Shown here one piece after another: positions 1 to 8,595 of a stretch of DNA of 64,000 nt. The DNA is from DATAGF01 sp963813355. Lineage in GTDB: Bacteria; Actinomycetota; Thermoleophilia; Miltoncostaeales; Miltoncostaeaceae. Made by a program: the position numbers and the translations under genes. Every line of letters starts with the position of its first letter. Within the stretch, counting starts at the first letter, position 1. Under the pieces are notes generated by a model that saw only the letters and a list, made by a program, of their open reading frames with translations, was not told the origin of the DNA and did not search any database. The stretch covers positions 62,001 to 126,000 of the forward strand of contig CAWEYS010000017.1 in assembly GCA_963813355.1 (NCBI GenBank). The letters are read 5' to 3'.

Positions 1-55
1 CGCGGCGCCGCACGGCCGCGCATGATCGACCCCCGACACCCACGAGGGGGCGACC

Positions 56-415
56 ATGGCGTCGGCAGAGCACAAGGACTTCGGCACCCCGGACGAGGTG
101 CGGAATTTCGAGAAGGCGCGCGTCGAGCTCGTCAACATCGGCGGCGGCCAGGTGGGCCGCCTCACGGTCGAGCCGGGCTGGCGCTGGAGCACGCACATGA
201 AGGAGGTCGCGGGCACCGAGCTCTGCGAGGCGCCCCACTTCCAGTACGTCCTGGAGGGCACGGTCCACGTCGTGATGGCCGACGGGACCGAGCTCGACAT
301 CGGCCCGGGCCAGGTGGCGCTGCTGCCGCCCGGCCACGACGCCTGGGTGGTCGGCGACGAGCCCGTCGTGACCGTCGACTGGGCCGGGGCGAGCCGCTGG
401 GGGGGCGGCGCCTGA
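56..415 (+). CDS. Small cupin-domain protein
   Basis: A 119-residue single-domain protein with a cupin beta-barrel pattern. His47, His61, His71 and His94 are spaced across the two cupin motifs, and the GPGQVALLPPGHDAW segment is the usual second motif, so a metal site is plausible. The ATG at 56 is chosen because GAGGGGG lies 5 bases upstream (44-50). Size and motifs fit the cupin 2 superfamily, whose members bind small molecules or act as isomerases or oxygenases; nothing here fixes a substrate. The gene stands alone and converges with the LigD-type gene, ending 22 bases before that gene's stop. Confidence 0.75.
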   Translation: MASAEHKDFGTPDEVRNFEKARVELVNIGGGQVGRLTVEPGWRWSTHMKEVAGTELCEAPHFQYVLEGTVHVVMADGTELDIGPGQVALLPPGHDAWVVGDEPVVTVDWAGASRWGGGA

Positions 416-437
416 GCGGAGGGGTCGCCGGTCGCGG

Positions 438-1466
438 TCAGGAGTCGCCGGCGGGCGGCGTGCGGGCGCGGCTCGGCGCGACGCGCGGCGCCTCGTCGGG
501 CATCTTCGGGTAGACCGGCGGCCAGGGGTTGTCGGGGATGCCCGCGGCGAGGTCCGCGCGGTAGCGCTCGACCAGCGGCTCGATCGACTGCGGCGCGTCG
601 TCGATCGCCTCCCACGGGTCGCCGACGCTCGCGACCCGCGCGGGCACGGTCCGGATCGACAGCTCGTCCGGCTCGATCGCCGCGAGCTCGTCCCACCCGA
701 AGGGCGTCGACACCTGGGCGCCGGCGCGGGCGCGCACGCACCAGGCCCCGAACACGGTCTTGTGGGGGGCGTTCTGGTTGAAGTCGATGAAGACCCGGGC
801 GCCGCGCTCCTCCTTCCACCAGGCGCCGGTGATCAGGTCGGGGCGGCGGCGCTCCATCTCCCGGGCCACCGACACCGCGGCCTGGCGCACCCCGATCGAG
901 TCCCAGCCGGGCTCCACCCGGACGTACAGGTGGAGGCCGCGGTTCCCGGTGGTCTTCGGGAAGGCGACGATGCCGACCTCGTCGAGGAAGGCGCGCACCT
1001 CGATCGCCGCCTCGCGCACCATCGCGAACGTGACGCCGGGGGAGGGGTCGAGGTCGAGGCGCAGCTCGTCGGCGTCCTCCGGCGCCGCGGTGCGGTACGG
1101 CCAGGGGTGGAAACCGAGGCATCCCTGGTTCGCCGCCCACAGCACGTGGGCGATGTCGGCCATCACGATCGCCCGCGACGTCGTGCCGTTGGGCGTCAAC
1201 ACGATCGTCGTCCGCAGCCACTCCGGCGCCGACTCGGGGATGCGCTTCTGGAAGAACGACTTCCCCGCGGCCCCGTTCGGGAAGCGCTGCAGCAGCGTCG
1301 GCCGGTCGCGGACCGTCCGCATCAGGGGCTGCCCGACCGCCAGGTAGTACCGGGCGAGGTCGGCCTTGGTCTCGCCGTGCTCCGGGAACATCACCTTTCC
1401 CGGGTTGCTGATGGCGATCGTGCGCCCATCGGCGTCCAGCTCCAGGCGCTCGGCGTCACCGGCCAT
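438..1466 (-). CDS. ligD: LigD-type primase-polymerase domain protein (NHEJ)
   Basis: A 342-residue stand-alone copy of the polymerase domain of bacterial LigD, an archaeo-eukaryotic primase-type fold used with Ku and ligase in non-homologous end joining. The sequence shows SNPGKVMFPEHG at the N-terminus, the metal-binding pair in LRLDLDP (Asp138, Asp140) and the KTTGNRGLHLYVRV block (171-184) typical of the family. There is no ligase or phosphoesterase domain and no ku gene in the window, so the partners must lie elsewhere. The symbol covers only the polymerase part. The function is confident at family level; whether it repairs DNA on its own cannot be told from sequence. Confidence 0.88.
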   Translation of the reverse strand: MAGDAERLELDADGRTIAISNPGKVMFPEHGETKADLARYYLAVGQPLMRTVRDRPTLLQRFPNGAAGKSFFQKRIPESAPEWLRTTIVLTPNGTTSRAIVMADIAHVLWAANQGCLGFHPWPYRTAAPEDADELRLDLDPSPGVTFAMVREAAIEVRAFLDEVGIVAFPKTTGNRGLHLYVRVEPGWDSIGVRQAAVSVAREMERRRPDLITGAWWKEERGARVFIDFNQNAPHKTVFGAWCVRARAGAQVSTPFGWDELAAIEPDELSIRTVPARVASVGDPWEAIDDAPQSIEPLVERYRADLAAGIPDNPWPPVYPKMPDEAPRVAPSRARTPPAGDS

Positions 1467-1529
1467 GCGCGAACGACGCTATCGGACGGGCCGCGCCCAC
1501 CGAAGCGGCCGGGCGGCGCCGTCGGGGGT

Positions 1530-1541
1530 GGCCAATTGGCC
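1530..1541. repeat. GGCCAATTGGCC palindrome, left copy
   Basis: A perfect 12-base palindrome in the 161-base intergenic region between the ligD-type gene and the LuxR-type regulator. Five bases downstream is CCACGGCGTCGG (1546-1557). The same palindrome next to the same CCACGGCGTCGG sequence occurs at 5216-5237, on the far side of the lower-GC segment. It could be an operator or a remnant of an insertion boundary. Confidence 0.6.
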
Positions 1542-1627
1542 AATACCACGGCGTCGGCGCCCGCTTCGCGGGCGAGGGCGATGAGGTAATCGGAATACGA
1601 TCTGATCAGGCTGCCGGAGGAGGGCTG

Positions 1628-4454
1628 ATGTCGCCGGCGTTGGAGGTCGTAGGGCGCGAGTCGGAGATCGATTCGGTTCACGACTTCTTGGAGGCAGTTC
1701 CTGGGGGACCGGTCGCGCTGCTCATCGAGGGTGAGATCGGGATCGGGAAGACGACGCTCTGGAGGGAGGGCATCGCCGAAGCCGGTGAGCGGGGGCTGCA
1801 GGTGCTCACGAGCAGGCCGGTCGAGGCCGAAATCGCGCTGCCGTTCACCGTGCTCGGTGATCTCCTCGGAAACGTGCCAGACGCTGCGCTCGGGCGGCTT
1901 CCCGACCCGCAACGCGAGGCCCTCGAAGTTGCGCTGCTGCGAGCTGGAACGAAGCCTGGAGGGTTGCAGCGCCGAGCGGTCGCGCTCGGCGTCCTCGGTG
2001 CTATTCGGGTGCTCGCCGAGGACACGCCGCTGGTCTTGGCGATCGACGACGCGCAGTGGCTCGATCCACCTTCGGCCGATGCCCTCGCATTCGCGGCCAG
2101 GCGATTGCGCGACGAACCGATCGGCTTCCTCCTCGCGCGACGCGCGGAGGCGAGCGAAGAATCTCGCGTCGAGCTCGAGACCGCTCTGGACTCTGACCGC
2201 CTGACACGGCTCGTCATCGGCCCGCTCGATATCAGGTCACTCGATCGTCTTCTGCGGGCGCAGCTCGGCAGGCAGTTTCTCCGCCCCGCGCTCGTCGAGC
2301 TGCAGCGGGTGTCGGGAGGCAATCCGTTCTTCGCGCTCGAGCTTGGCAGGGCGCTGCTCACGCGCGATGTCTCCCCCGCGCCGGGGGAGCCGCTGCCGGT
2401 GCCCGCGACTCTCAACGAGCTCGTTCGGGAGCGGCTCGCCGGAATCCCTACCGCGGCGAGGGAGGCGGCGCTCGTCGTCTCGGCGCTCTCGCGGCCGACC
2501 GTCGAGCTCGTGGCTGCCGCCGCCGGCGGTGGGGGTGGGGCGGCCGCGCTCGAGAAGGCGGCAGCCGCCGGAGTCCTGGAGGTCGCGGACGGCCGCGTTC
2601 GGTTCTCACATCCGCTGCTCGCCTCGGTCGTCTACGGGCAGACACCGCCGGCTCGGAGACGCGAATTGCACGCCCGCTTGGCGGAGATCGTTGACGATCC
2701 GGACGAGCAGGCGCTCCATCTCGCCCTCGCGGCGAGCGGTCCCGATGCCCAGGTGGCCGCGACCGTCGAGGATGCTGCCCGACGGGCAAGAGCACGTGGC
2801 GCTCCGCAGGCCGCAGCGGAGCTCTGGGACCGGGCACGAATGCTCACGCCGCCCGATGACGCCGACGCTTGGAGGCGGGCGATCGAAGCCGGGGAGTGCC
2901 ATCTCGAGGCGGGGGACACCGACCGGGCGCGACTGCTTCTCGAAGAAGTGGTGGCGCGCCTTCCTCCGGGTCGCGAGCGCGCCTTCGCGCTCACGCGCCT
3001 CGCTTGGGTCAGCAGGGTTCCGGCATGGCTTCCACGTCTCCGCCGATCTGTTCCGCGATGCTCTCGCAGAGATCGGAGACGACCCTGCGGCACGCATCGA
3101 GATCGAACGGGGACTCGCATGGAGCATCCACGAGACCGGTGACGTCGCGGCGGCCGAGCCTCATGCGCGTGCGGCGCTCGAGCTCGCCGAGCGTCTCGAG
3201 GAGCCCGGCGTGCTCGCAAGCGCACTGGCGGACATGGCCTTCTTTCAAACCATTCGCGGGCGAGGGATTCCAACTGCGCTCATCGAGCGCGCCCTCGAGC
3301 TCGAAGAAGACACGGAAGACGAGTGGAGGTCGATCCTCGGACGCATCCGACCCGCCTGGGTTCACGGGATGTTGCTCGAGTGGGGAGGCGATCTCGATGC
3401 TGCTCGTTCGACGCTCACTGCGCTTCGCGACACCGTGCTCGCGCGCGGCGACGAGCACACCCTGGGCTACGTGGCATCCCGCCTCGGTCAGGTCGAGTGC
3501 CTGGCCGGAAACTGGGAGCTCGCTTCGCACTACGCCGCCGAGTGCTTCGAGATCACCGCGCAGACCGGCCAGGTAAACCAGCGCCCGTTCGCACTGGCGA
3601 TCAGGGCACGCGTCGATGCGCACCTCGGACGCGTGGCCGAAACGCGTGCCGCGACCGACGAGGGCCTGCCGCTCGCGCTCGCAGTCGGCGTCGTCCCCGC
3701 CCACCTGGAGATGCTCGCAATCCGCGGGTTCCTCGAATACTCGCTGGGCGAGGCTCGCGAAGCCCATCGCTTTCTCGGCCCGCTTCCCCGCGCCGTTGCC
3801 GAAGCGGGGTTCGGCGAGCCGGCGCTGTTTCGCTTCCACGGCGATGCGATCGAGACCCTGCTGGCACTTGGTGAGCACGACGCCGCGACGGCGCTCCTCG
3901 CCGAGTTGGAGGAACAGGCCCGTGCAACGGGCCGCGTGTGGGCGCTTACGATCGCGAGCCGCTGCCGCGCGCTGCTCAGCGCCGCAGCCGGGGATAGCGA
4001 CGCCGCGTACGCACGCCTCGACCGCGCGCTCGAGCTACACGAACAACTCCAACAGCCGTTCGAGCGCGGGCGCACTCTTCTCGTACGCGGGACGCTGCAA
4101 CGCCGGAATCGCGAGAAGCGTCCAGCCAGAGAATCGCTGACGCAAGCTCTCGCGGTGTTCGACGAACTCGGCGCGAGGCTGTGGTCCGAGAGGGCTCGGG
4201 CCGAGTTGAGGCGGATCGGGGGACGGGCACCCGCAACGCCCGGCGTGCTTACGCCGACCGAGGAACGAGTCGCTGCCCTCGTCGCTGCCGGACGCACGTA
4301 CCGCGAGGTGGCGGACGCCTTGTTCATCAGCCCCAAGACGGTTCAGTGGAACCTCTCGAAGATCTATCGGAAGCTCGGCGTTCGTTCCCGCGCCGAACTC
4401 GCCGCCAAGCTGGCCGCCGGTCAAACTCCAGCCGTTCCGCCGGTTCCCGAGTAG
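1628..4454 (+). CDS. LuxR/LAL-type ATPase regulator, one frameshift
   Basis: A large STAND-type regulator of about 941 residues once one extra base near 3012 is removed; as given, reading changes from the frame of 1628 to the next frame just after LAWVS. The N-terminus has a Walker A (GEIGIGKTTLW) and a Walker B (LVLAIDDAQWLD), the middle is TPR-like helical repeats, and the C-terminus is a LuxR helix-turn-helix (LTPTEERVAALVAAGRTYREV, then SPKTVQWNLSKIYRKLGV). Such proteins are ATP-dependent transcription activators. The gene and its downstream neighbour are visibly less GC-rich than the rest of the window. The target is unknown; the frameshift may be a sequencing error. Confidence 0.8.
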
Positions 4455-4472
4455 GTCGTCGCCTCCAAAGAC

Positions 4473-4486
4473 CGGCGGCTCCGCCG
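4473..4486 (+). terminator. Possible terminator hairpin
   Basis: CGGCGG and CCGCCG separated by two bases, giving a 5-base stem with a 4-base loop, followed by ATTT. It lies 19 bases after the stop of the LuxR-type gene. The short stem makes this a weak call. Confidence 0.35.
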
Positions 4487-4550
4487 ATTTCGCGCTGGCC
4501 CGTCCCGGCCTACCGTCGCGTCAGGTGATACGCAGCGGATAGGAGGAGAC

Positions 4551-5000
4551 GTGAACATCGCAAGCACCATCGGTCGGATCGCAGCGGTACTCGCCACGGT
4601 GAGCGCACTGACGGCGCTCGCGGGAGTCGCTCAGGCGGGAACGTCGAGGCCGCCGAGCATGTCGCAGGCGGAGTACCAGGCGCTCATGCTCCGCAGCGAG
4701 GCGCTCAACCAGGAGTACGGGCTCGGCCCGCAGAGTGCGGTGCCCCAGGGCATGACCGCAGCCGAGTACCGGGCGCTGATGCTCCGCAGCGAGGCGCTCA
4801 ACCAGGAGTACGGGCTCGGCAAGCAGAAGGCAGCCGCCGTCACATCGCAACCCACGAACCCGACTCGGGGCTTCGCGTGGGGAGCTTTCGGGATCGGCGC
4901 CGCCGTGATGTTCGGTCTCGCGCTGCTCGCCGGCGGCTTCTTCGTCGGCCACCGGCTTCTCGCCACGCGCCGCGAGCTCACCCCCTATAGGACGACCTGA
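4551..5000 (+). CDS. Exported two-repeat protein with C-terminal membrane anchor
   Basis: A 149-residue protein starting at GTG with AGGAGG 4 bases upstream (4541-4546). It has an N-terminal signal segment ending near AGVAQA, two near-identical repeats carrying LMLRSEALNQEYGLG (around residues 42-61 and 74-93), and one hydrophobic segment near the C-terminus (about 108-132) followed by a basic tail. The layout predicts two extracytoplasmic repeats held at the membrane. I have the impression that this repeat is common in Thermoleophilia genomes, without known function. It follows the LuxR-type regulator by 96 bases on the same strand, so the regulator could control it; that is inference. Confidence 0.75.
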   Translation: MNIASTIGRIAAVLATVSALTALAGVAQAGTSRPPSMSQAEYQALMLRSEALNQEYGLGPQSAVPQGMTAAEYRALMLRSEALNQEYGLGKQKAAAVTSQPTNPTRGFAWGAFGIGAAVMFGLALLAGGFFVGHRLLATRRELTPYRTT

Positions 5001-5215
5001 ACGACTGAGCACCGAGCGGCGACGACACCGTCACGACAGCCCCAAGAGGAGACGGTCATAAAGGCCAGAGCGTCGTGCCCTTTCACTTCACGATCGGACC
5101 CGATCCGGCCACAACTCCACAGATGCTCAACAATCTTTTCCGAAGAGCCAGATGTCATCCATCCATCTCGATCACGACCTGCGAGATCCCGCTCTCCATG
5201 GCCGTTTCGGGGAAC

Positions 5216-5250
5216 GGCCAATTGGCCACGGCGTCGGTGGCCAATTGGCA
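5216..5250. repeat. GGCCAATTGGCC palindrome pair, right copy
   Basis: GGCCAATTGGCC (5216-5227) runs into CCACGGCGTCGG (5226-5237) and then a second palindrome-like copy, GGCCAATTGGCA (5239-5250). This repeats the arrangement at 1530-1557 on the other side of the lower-GC segment. The 5001-5215 stretch before it holds no gene I can support. Confidence 0.6.
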
Positions 5251-5267
5251 CGTTCACAATTCGCCCC

Positions 5268-5762
5268 TCAGCCCGCCAGGCGGGCGAGGACCTCGTCGAG
5301 GCGGGCGTAGGTCTCGTTGAGGCCTCGCTCCATGCCCGAGCCGAGCATGCCGTCGCGCTCTTCGGTCGTGTGGAAGAGCGAGGTCGAGGTCACCCTCGTC
5401 CGGTCGCCGAGGTCCTCGAAGACTGCGGTGTCAACGGACACGTGGCCCGGCATGCCCTCCCACTCGAAGGTCTGCACGATGCGCTCCGGCGGGGTGACCT
5501 CGCGGTACGTCCCGCGGAAGCCGGTCTCGCTGCCGTCGGAATTGCGGATCACGAACCGCCAGCTCCCGCCGGTGCGGACGTCCATCTGGTCGACCGTCGT
5601 GGTCGTGCCGCGCGGGCCCCACCACTCGGGGATGAGCTCCGGGTCGGTGTAGACCGCGAACACCCGGTCCCGCGGCGCGGCGAACTCGCGGACGATGTGG
5701 ATCTCGCGGTCGCTCGGCGTCGTCACGACGGCCGCCTGGGTCTGCTGCTGTGCTGGGGTCAT
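5268..5762 (-). CDS. SRPBCC/AHSA1-domain protein
   Basis: A 164-residue START-like protein of the activator-of-Hsp90 ATPase homologue family. REFAAPRDRVFAVYTDPE followed by WWGPRG, then GGSWRFVIRN and a closing amphipathic helix (GMERGLNETYARLDEVL), is the typical layout. The start at 5762 is chosen because its ATG overlaps the stop of the ArsR gene (ATGA); an upstream extension would run through that gene. These proteins bind a small hydrophobic ligand and are very often encoded with an ArsR repressor, as here. The ligand is unknown. Confidence 0.85.
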   Translation of the reverse strand: MTPAQQQTQAAVVTTPSDREIHIVREFAAPRDRVFAVYTDPELIPEWWGPRGTTTTVDQMDVRTGGSWRFVIRNSDGSETGFRGTYREVTPPERIVQTFEWEGMPGHVSVDTAVFEDLGDRTRVTSTSLFHTTEERDGMLGSGMERGLNETYARLDEVLARLAG

Positions 5763-6094
5763 CCTGGCTCTCCTTCGGTGCGTTCGAGAAGCTCCCCGAA
5801 CCGGTCGAGGCGCTCGTCCAGCATCCGCCGGTATGTCCCGATCCACTCCTGGAGGTCGTCGAGGCGCCGCGGTCCGAGGCGGCACCAGCGCGTGCGCCCC
5901 ACCTTCTCGGTGGTGACGAGCTGGGCGTCCTCGAGCACCCGCACGTGCTTCTTCATCCCGGTGAGGGACATCCCGGCCGGCTCCGCCAGCTGGGTGATGG
6001 TGGCGCTCCCGACCCCCAGGCGCTCGAGGACCCGCCTGCGGGTGGGGTCGGCGAGCGCGGCGAGGGTGCGGTCGATGGGCGAATACTGAACCAT
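5759..6094 (-). CDS. ArsR-family repressor of the SRPBCC gene
   Basis: A 111-residue winged-helix repressor: ALADPTRRRVLERL, then LAEPAGMSLTGMKKHVRVLEDAQLV as the recognition region and VGRTRWCRLGPRRL as the wing. No cluster of metal-binding cysteines is present, which matches the SRPBCC-linked ArsR branch rather than metal sensors. The start (MVQYSPIDR) is placed at 6094 because a perfect inverted repeat covers exactly this codon, and because MVQYSPIDR is the usual N-terminus of this branch. It is translationally coupled to the SRPBCC gene and is probably autoregulated. Confidence 0.88.
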   Translation of the reverse strand: MVQYSPIDRTLAALADPTRRRVLERLGVGSATITQLAEPAGMSLTGMKKHVRVLEDAQLVTTEKVGRTRWCRLGPRRLDDLQEWIGTYRRMLDERLDRFGELLERTEGEPG

Positions 6095-6106
6095 TGAGTT
6101 CAGTAT
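6083..6106. promoter_or_regulatory. Perfect inverted-repeat operator over the arsR start codon
   Basis: ATACTGAAC (6083-6091) and GTTCAGTAT (6098-6106) form perfect 9-base arms around a 6-base spacer that contains the start codon. The A/T-rich palindrome stands out in this GC-rich sequence. It is a very likely ArsR binding site that would block transcription of both genes. Confidence 0.8.
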
Positions 6107-6169
6107 AGGCCCGCGGTGCGCGCGCCGCAACCCGCGCCGAGGCTCAGGCCGAGGGGCGGCCCTCGATGA

Positions 6170-6949
6170 TCACTCGTCCGCGGGGCGCGGCAGCCCGACC
6201 AGGCGGTGGTCGGGGGTGAAGAGCCGGCGCACCAGGCCGGTCGCCACGACCGTGGTGGCCGTCGCGGCCGACCCGAGCACGAGGTACATGACGACCACCT
6301 GCACCATGACCGCGTCGACCGGGTCGACCCCGGCGAGGATGAGGCCGGTCATCGCCCCCGGCAGGAAGATGATCCCGACCGCCTTGGTCGTCTCGATCTG
6401 CGGCACGAGGGCGGTGCGCAGCGCCGTGCGGACGTAGGGCCGCGCGGCGATCCGCGACCGCTGGCCCAGCGCGAGGCGCGCCTCCACCTCCAGGCGCTTG
6501 TCGCGCAGCTCCTCCACGATGCGGCGCGAGGCGAGCACGGTCGCGTTCATGGCGTTCCCGATCGCGAGGCCGGCCATCGGCACGAGCGTGCGGCCCTCCA
6601 GCGGGAGGATCCCCAGGCCGAAGAGGACCCCCAGCGCGACCGCCCCGGTGGCGGCGAAGGCGGCCAACGCGAGGACCGCGATGCCGGGCACCTCGGGCGC
6701 GCGGCGGCGGGCGACGTCGGCCGCGAAGACCACCATCGCCGCGACCCACAGCCACGAGAGGAACAGCGGCCGGCCGGGGTCGATGACGAGGGCGAGGGCC
6801 CAGCCGACGATCAGGAGCTGCGCCAGCGCCCGCGCCGACGCCCAGACGAGGCTCCGCTCGAGCCCCAGCCCCCAGCGCCACGACAGGCCGACCGCCACGG
6901 CCACCAGCACGAGGGAGGCCGCGATGCCGAGGGCGCCGACCTCATCCAC
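6170..6949 (-). CDS. fetB: FetB-like ABC exporter permease (UPF0014)
   Basis: A 259-residue polytopic membrane protein with about seven hydrophobic segments and the family signatures RALAQLLIVGW, MAGLAIGNAMNA and KAVGIIFLPGAMTGLILAG. This is the UPF0014 group, whose E. coli member FetB works with FetA to export iron. The GTG start at 6949 overlaps the end of the ATPase gene by 8 bases, so the pair is coupled. Iron as substrate is carried over from the family and is not shown by the sequence. Confidence 0.85.
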   Translation of the reverse strand: MDEVGALGIAASLVLVAVAVGLSWRWGLGLERSLVWASARALAQLLIVGWALALVIDPGRPLFLSWLWVAAMVVFAADVARRRAPEVPGIAVLALAAFAATGAVALGVLFGLGILPLEGRTLVPMAGLAIGNAMNATVLASRRIVEELRDKRLEVEARLALGQRSRIAARPYVRTALRTALVPQIETTKAVGIIFLPGAMTGLILAGVDPVDAVMVQVVVMYLVLGSAATATTVVATGLVRRLFTPDHRLVGLPRPADE

Positions 6950-7601
6950 CGGCGCGAGCCTCCGCGACCCGCCCGCCCGCCATGACCACGACCCAGTCGG
7001 CGAGCCGCCGCGCCTGGGGCAGGTCGTGGGTCACCCAGACCACCGGGACGCCGTCGCGCGCGAGCTCGCCGGCCAGGCGCTCCAGAGCGGCCCGCGCGTC
7101 CTGATCCAGCGCCGAGGTCGGCTCGTCCATGAGCATGACCTCCGGCTCGGTGACGAGGGTCCGCGCCAGGCACGCGCGCTGGCACTCGCCGCCCGACAGC
7201 TCGCCGGCCGGGCGGTCGAGGAACGAGGCAGGCAGGTGGGCGCGCTCGAGCGCGCGGGTCATCTGGGCGTCGCTCGCGTCCTCCGAGGCGACGCGCAGGT
7301 TGTCGCGGACGCTGCCCCCGAAGGGCACCGGCCGCTGGAAGACCATGCCGACCCGGCGCCGGTGCGAGAGGGGCTCGACGGACGACAGGTCGGCGCCCCG
7401 GAAGAGCACCCGGCCCGTCGTGGGCGCCTCGAGGCGGTTGCAGAGCCGCAGCAGCGTCAACTTCCCCGAGCCGGAGGGCCCGATCAGGACCGTCACGCCC
7501 GTCCCGGGCAGGACGGCGTCCACGCCGTCGAGCAGGTCCCGCCCGTTGGCCCGCACGCTCACGCCCTCGAAGGCGAACAGCGGGGGGACGGCCGGCGGCA
7601 C
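6942..7601 (-). CDS. fetA: FetA-like ABC ATPase with altered Walker A
   Basis: A 219-residue ATP-binding subunit partnered with the FetB-like permease. The Q-loop (VFQRPVPFGGSV), signature LSGGECQRACLARTL, Walker B (EVMLMDEPTSALD) and switch His (WVTHDL) are all present. The Walker A reads GPSGSGKLT: the Ser/Thr that follows the lysine and helps hold magnesium is Leu (codon TTG; TCG would be Ser), so one base change separates it from normal. GTG at 7601 is preferred as start because it lies one base after the stop of the upstream gene. ATP hydrolysis may be impaired unless the base is an error. Confidence 0.82.
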   Translation of the reverse strand: MPPAVPPLFAFEGVSVRANGRDLLDGVDAVLPGTGVTVLIGPSGSGKLTLLRLCNRLEAPTTGRVLFRGADLSSVEPLSHRRRVGMVFQRPVPFGGSVRDNLRVASEDASDAQMTRALERAHLPASFLDRPAGELSGGECQRACLARTLVTEPEVMLMDEPTSALDQDARAALERLAGELARDGVPVVWVTHDLPQARRLADWVVVMAGGRVAEARAGG

Positions 7602-7602
7602 G

Positions 7603-8595
7603 TCAGCGCAGCGCGGTGTCCGCCCGGCGGGCGATCGCAACGGCCTCCCAGCAGTAGCGGGCCGCCACGGAGCGGTAGGGGCGGAAGCGGTCGCCCAGCG
7701 GCTCCAGCCGGGACGCGCCCGGGGGTGGGTCGATGCCCCAGGCCAGCCCGTAGCCCTGGCGCACGCCGAGGTCGTCGACGGGCCAGACGTCGAGGCGGCG
7801 CAGCTCGAACATCAGGTACATCTCGGCCGTCCAGCGGCCGATGCCGCGCACGGTCACCAGCCGGGCGACCACCTCATCGTCGGCGATGCGCGAGCCGCCG
7901 AGGGCGACGGTGCCGTCGAGAACCTTGGCGGACAGGTCGCGCAGCGACGCCGCCTTCGACCCCGAGAGCCCGGCGCCGCGCAGCTCCTCGTCCGTGAGGG
8001 CCAGGAGCGACTCGGGGGTCAGCGCCCCCGGCACGAGGGCGCGGAGCCGGCCGTGGATGGCGTTGGCCGCGGCGCCCGCGAGCTGCTGGAAGACGATGGC
8101 CCGCACGAGGGCGCCGAAGTGGCCGTCGGGGTTGCGCGGGCGGTGCCGGATGGGACCGGCGGCCTCGATCAGGGCGGCCATCACGGGATCGGCCGCGGCG
8201 ACGGCCGCGATCCCGGCCCCCAGCGAGGCGCGCCCGGCGGGGGGCGGGTCCGGGGCGGGCGGGTAGCGCGCGGCGGCGAGGTCAACGCGGTCGCCCCGCA
8301 TGGGCACGCGCTCGCCGCGCAGCAGCGCGAGCTGGTCGGCGCCCTTCGGGACGCTGCCGTCGGCGCGCACGACCCGCTGCCAGGGCAGGGCCTCATGGGT
8401 CGTCGCGAGCACGCGCCCGGCCAGCCGGGGCGCCGCCGGATCGAGGTCGGCGTAGGTCCGGACGAAGCCCCGCGGGATCTCCCTCACCCGCTCGACGATC
8501 CGGTCGACGCGCGCCTCGCCCGTCGCCTCCTCCGCCTCGGTAGGTTGTCGCCTCTCGGCGGGCGGTGCGCCAGGCGGACGAGGAGGGATGGGCAT
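7603..8595 (-). CDS. Alkyltransferase-like (ATL) domain fused to AlkA-type DNA glycosylase
   Basis: About 330 residues in two parts. The N-terminal ~90 residues match the DNA-binding domain of O6-alkylguanine alkyltransferases (IPRGFVRTYADLD, then LPWQRVVRADGSVPKG, then LLRGERVPMRGDRVDL), but the PCHR active-site cysteine is Trp, the mark of non-catalytic ATL proteins that flag alkylated bases. The rest is an HhH-GPD glycosylase of the AlkA type: VTVRGIGRWTAEMYLMF is the hairpin, and DVWPVDDLGVRQ holds the catalytic Asp. The fusion would join lesion recognition to base excision. The start is uncertain: ATG 8595 overlaps the divergent gene start, and a later start is possible. It sits directly upstream of fetA. 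Confidence 0.8.
   Translation of the reverse strand: MPIPPRPPGAPPAERRQPTEAEEATGEARVDRIVERVREIPRGFVRTYADLDPAAPRLAGRVLATTHEALPWQRVVRADGSVPKGADQLALLRGERVPMRGDRVDLAAARYPPAPDPPPAGRASLGAGIAAVAAADPVMAALIEAAGPIRHRPRNPDGHFGALVRAIVFQQLAGAAANAIHGRLRALVPGALTPESLLALTDEELRGAGLSGSKAASLRDLSAKVLDGTVALGGSRIADDEVVARLVTVRGIGRWTAEMYLMFELRRLDVWPVDDLGVRQGYGLAWGIDPPPGASRLEPLGDRFRPYRSVAARYCWEAVAIARRADTALR

Noticed and set aside
1530..5250. Insertion sequence or transposon bounded by the palindromes
   Set aside because: No transposase, integrase or target duplication was seen; only the repeats and GC difference remain.
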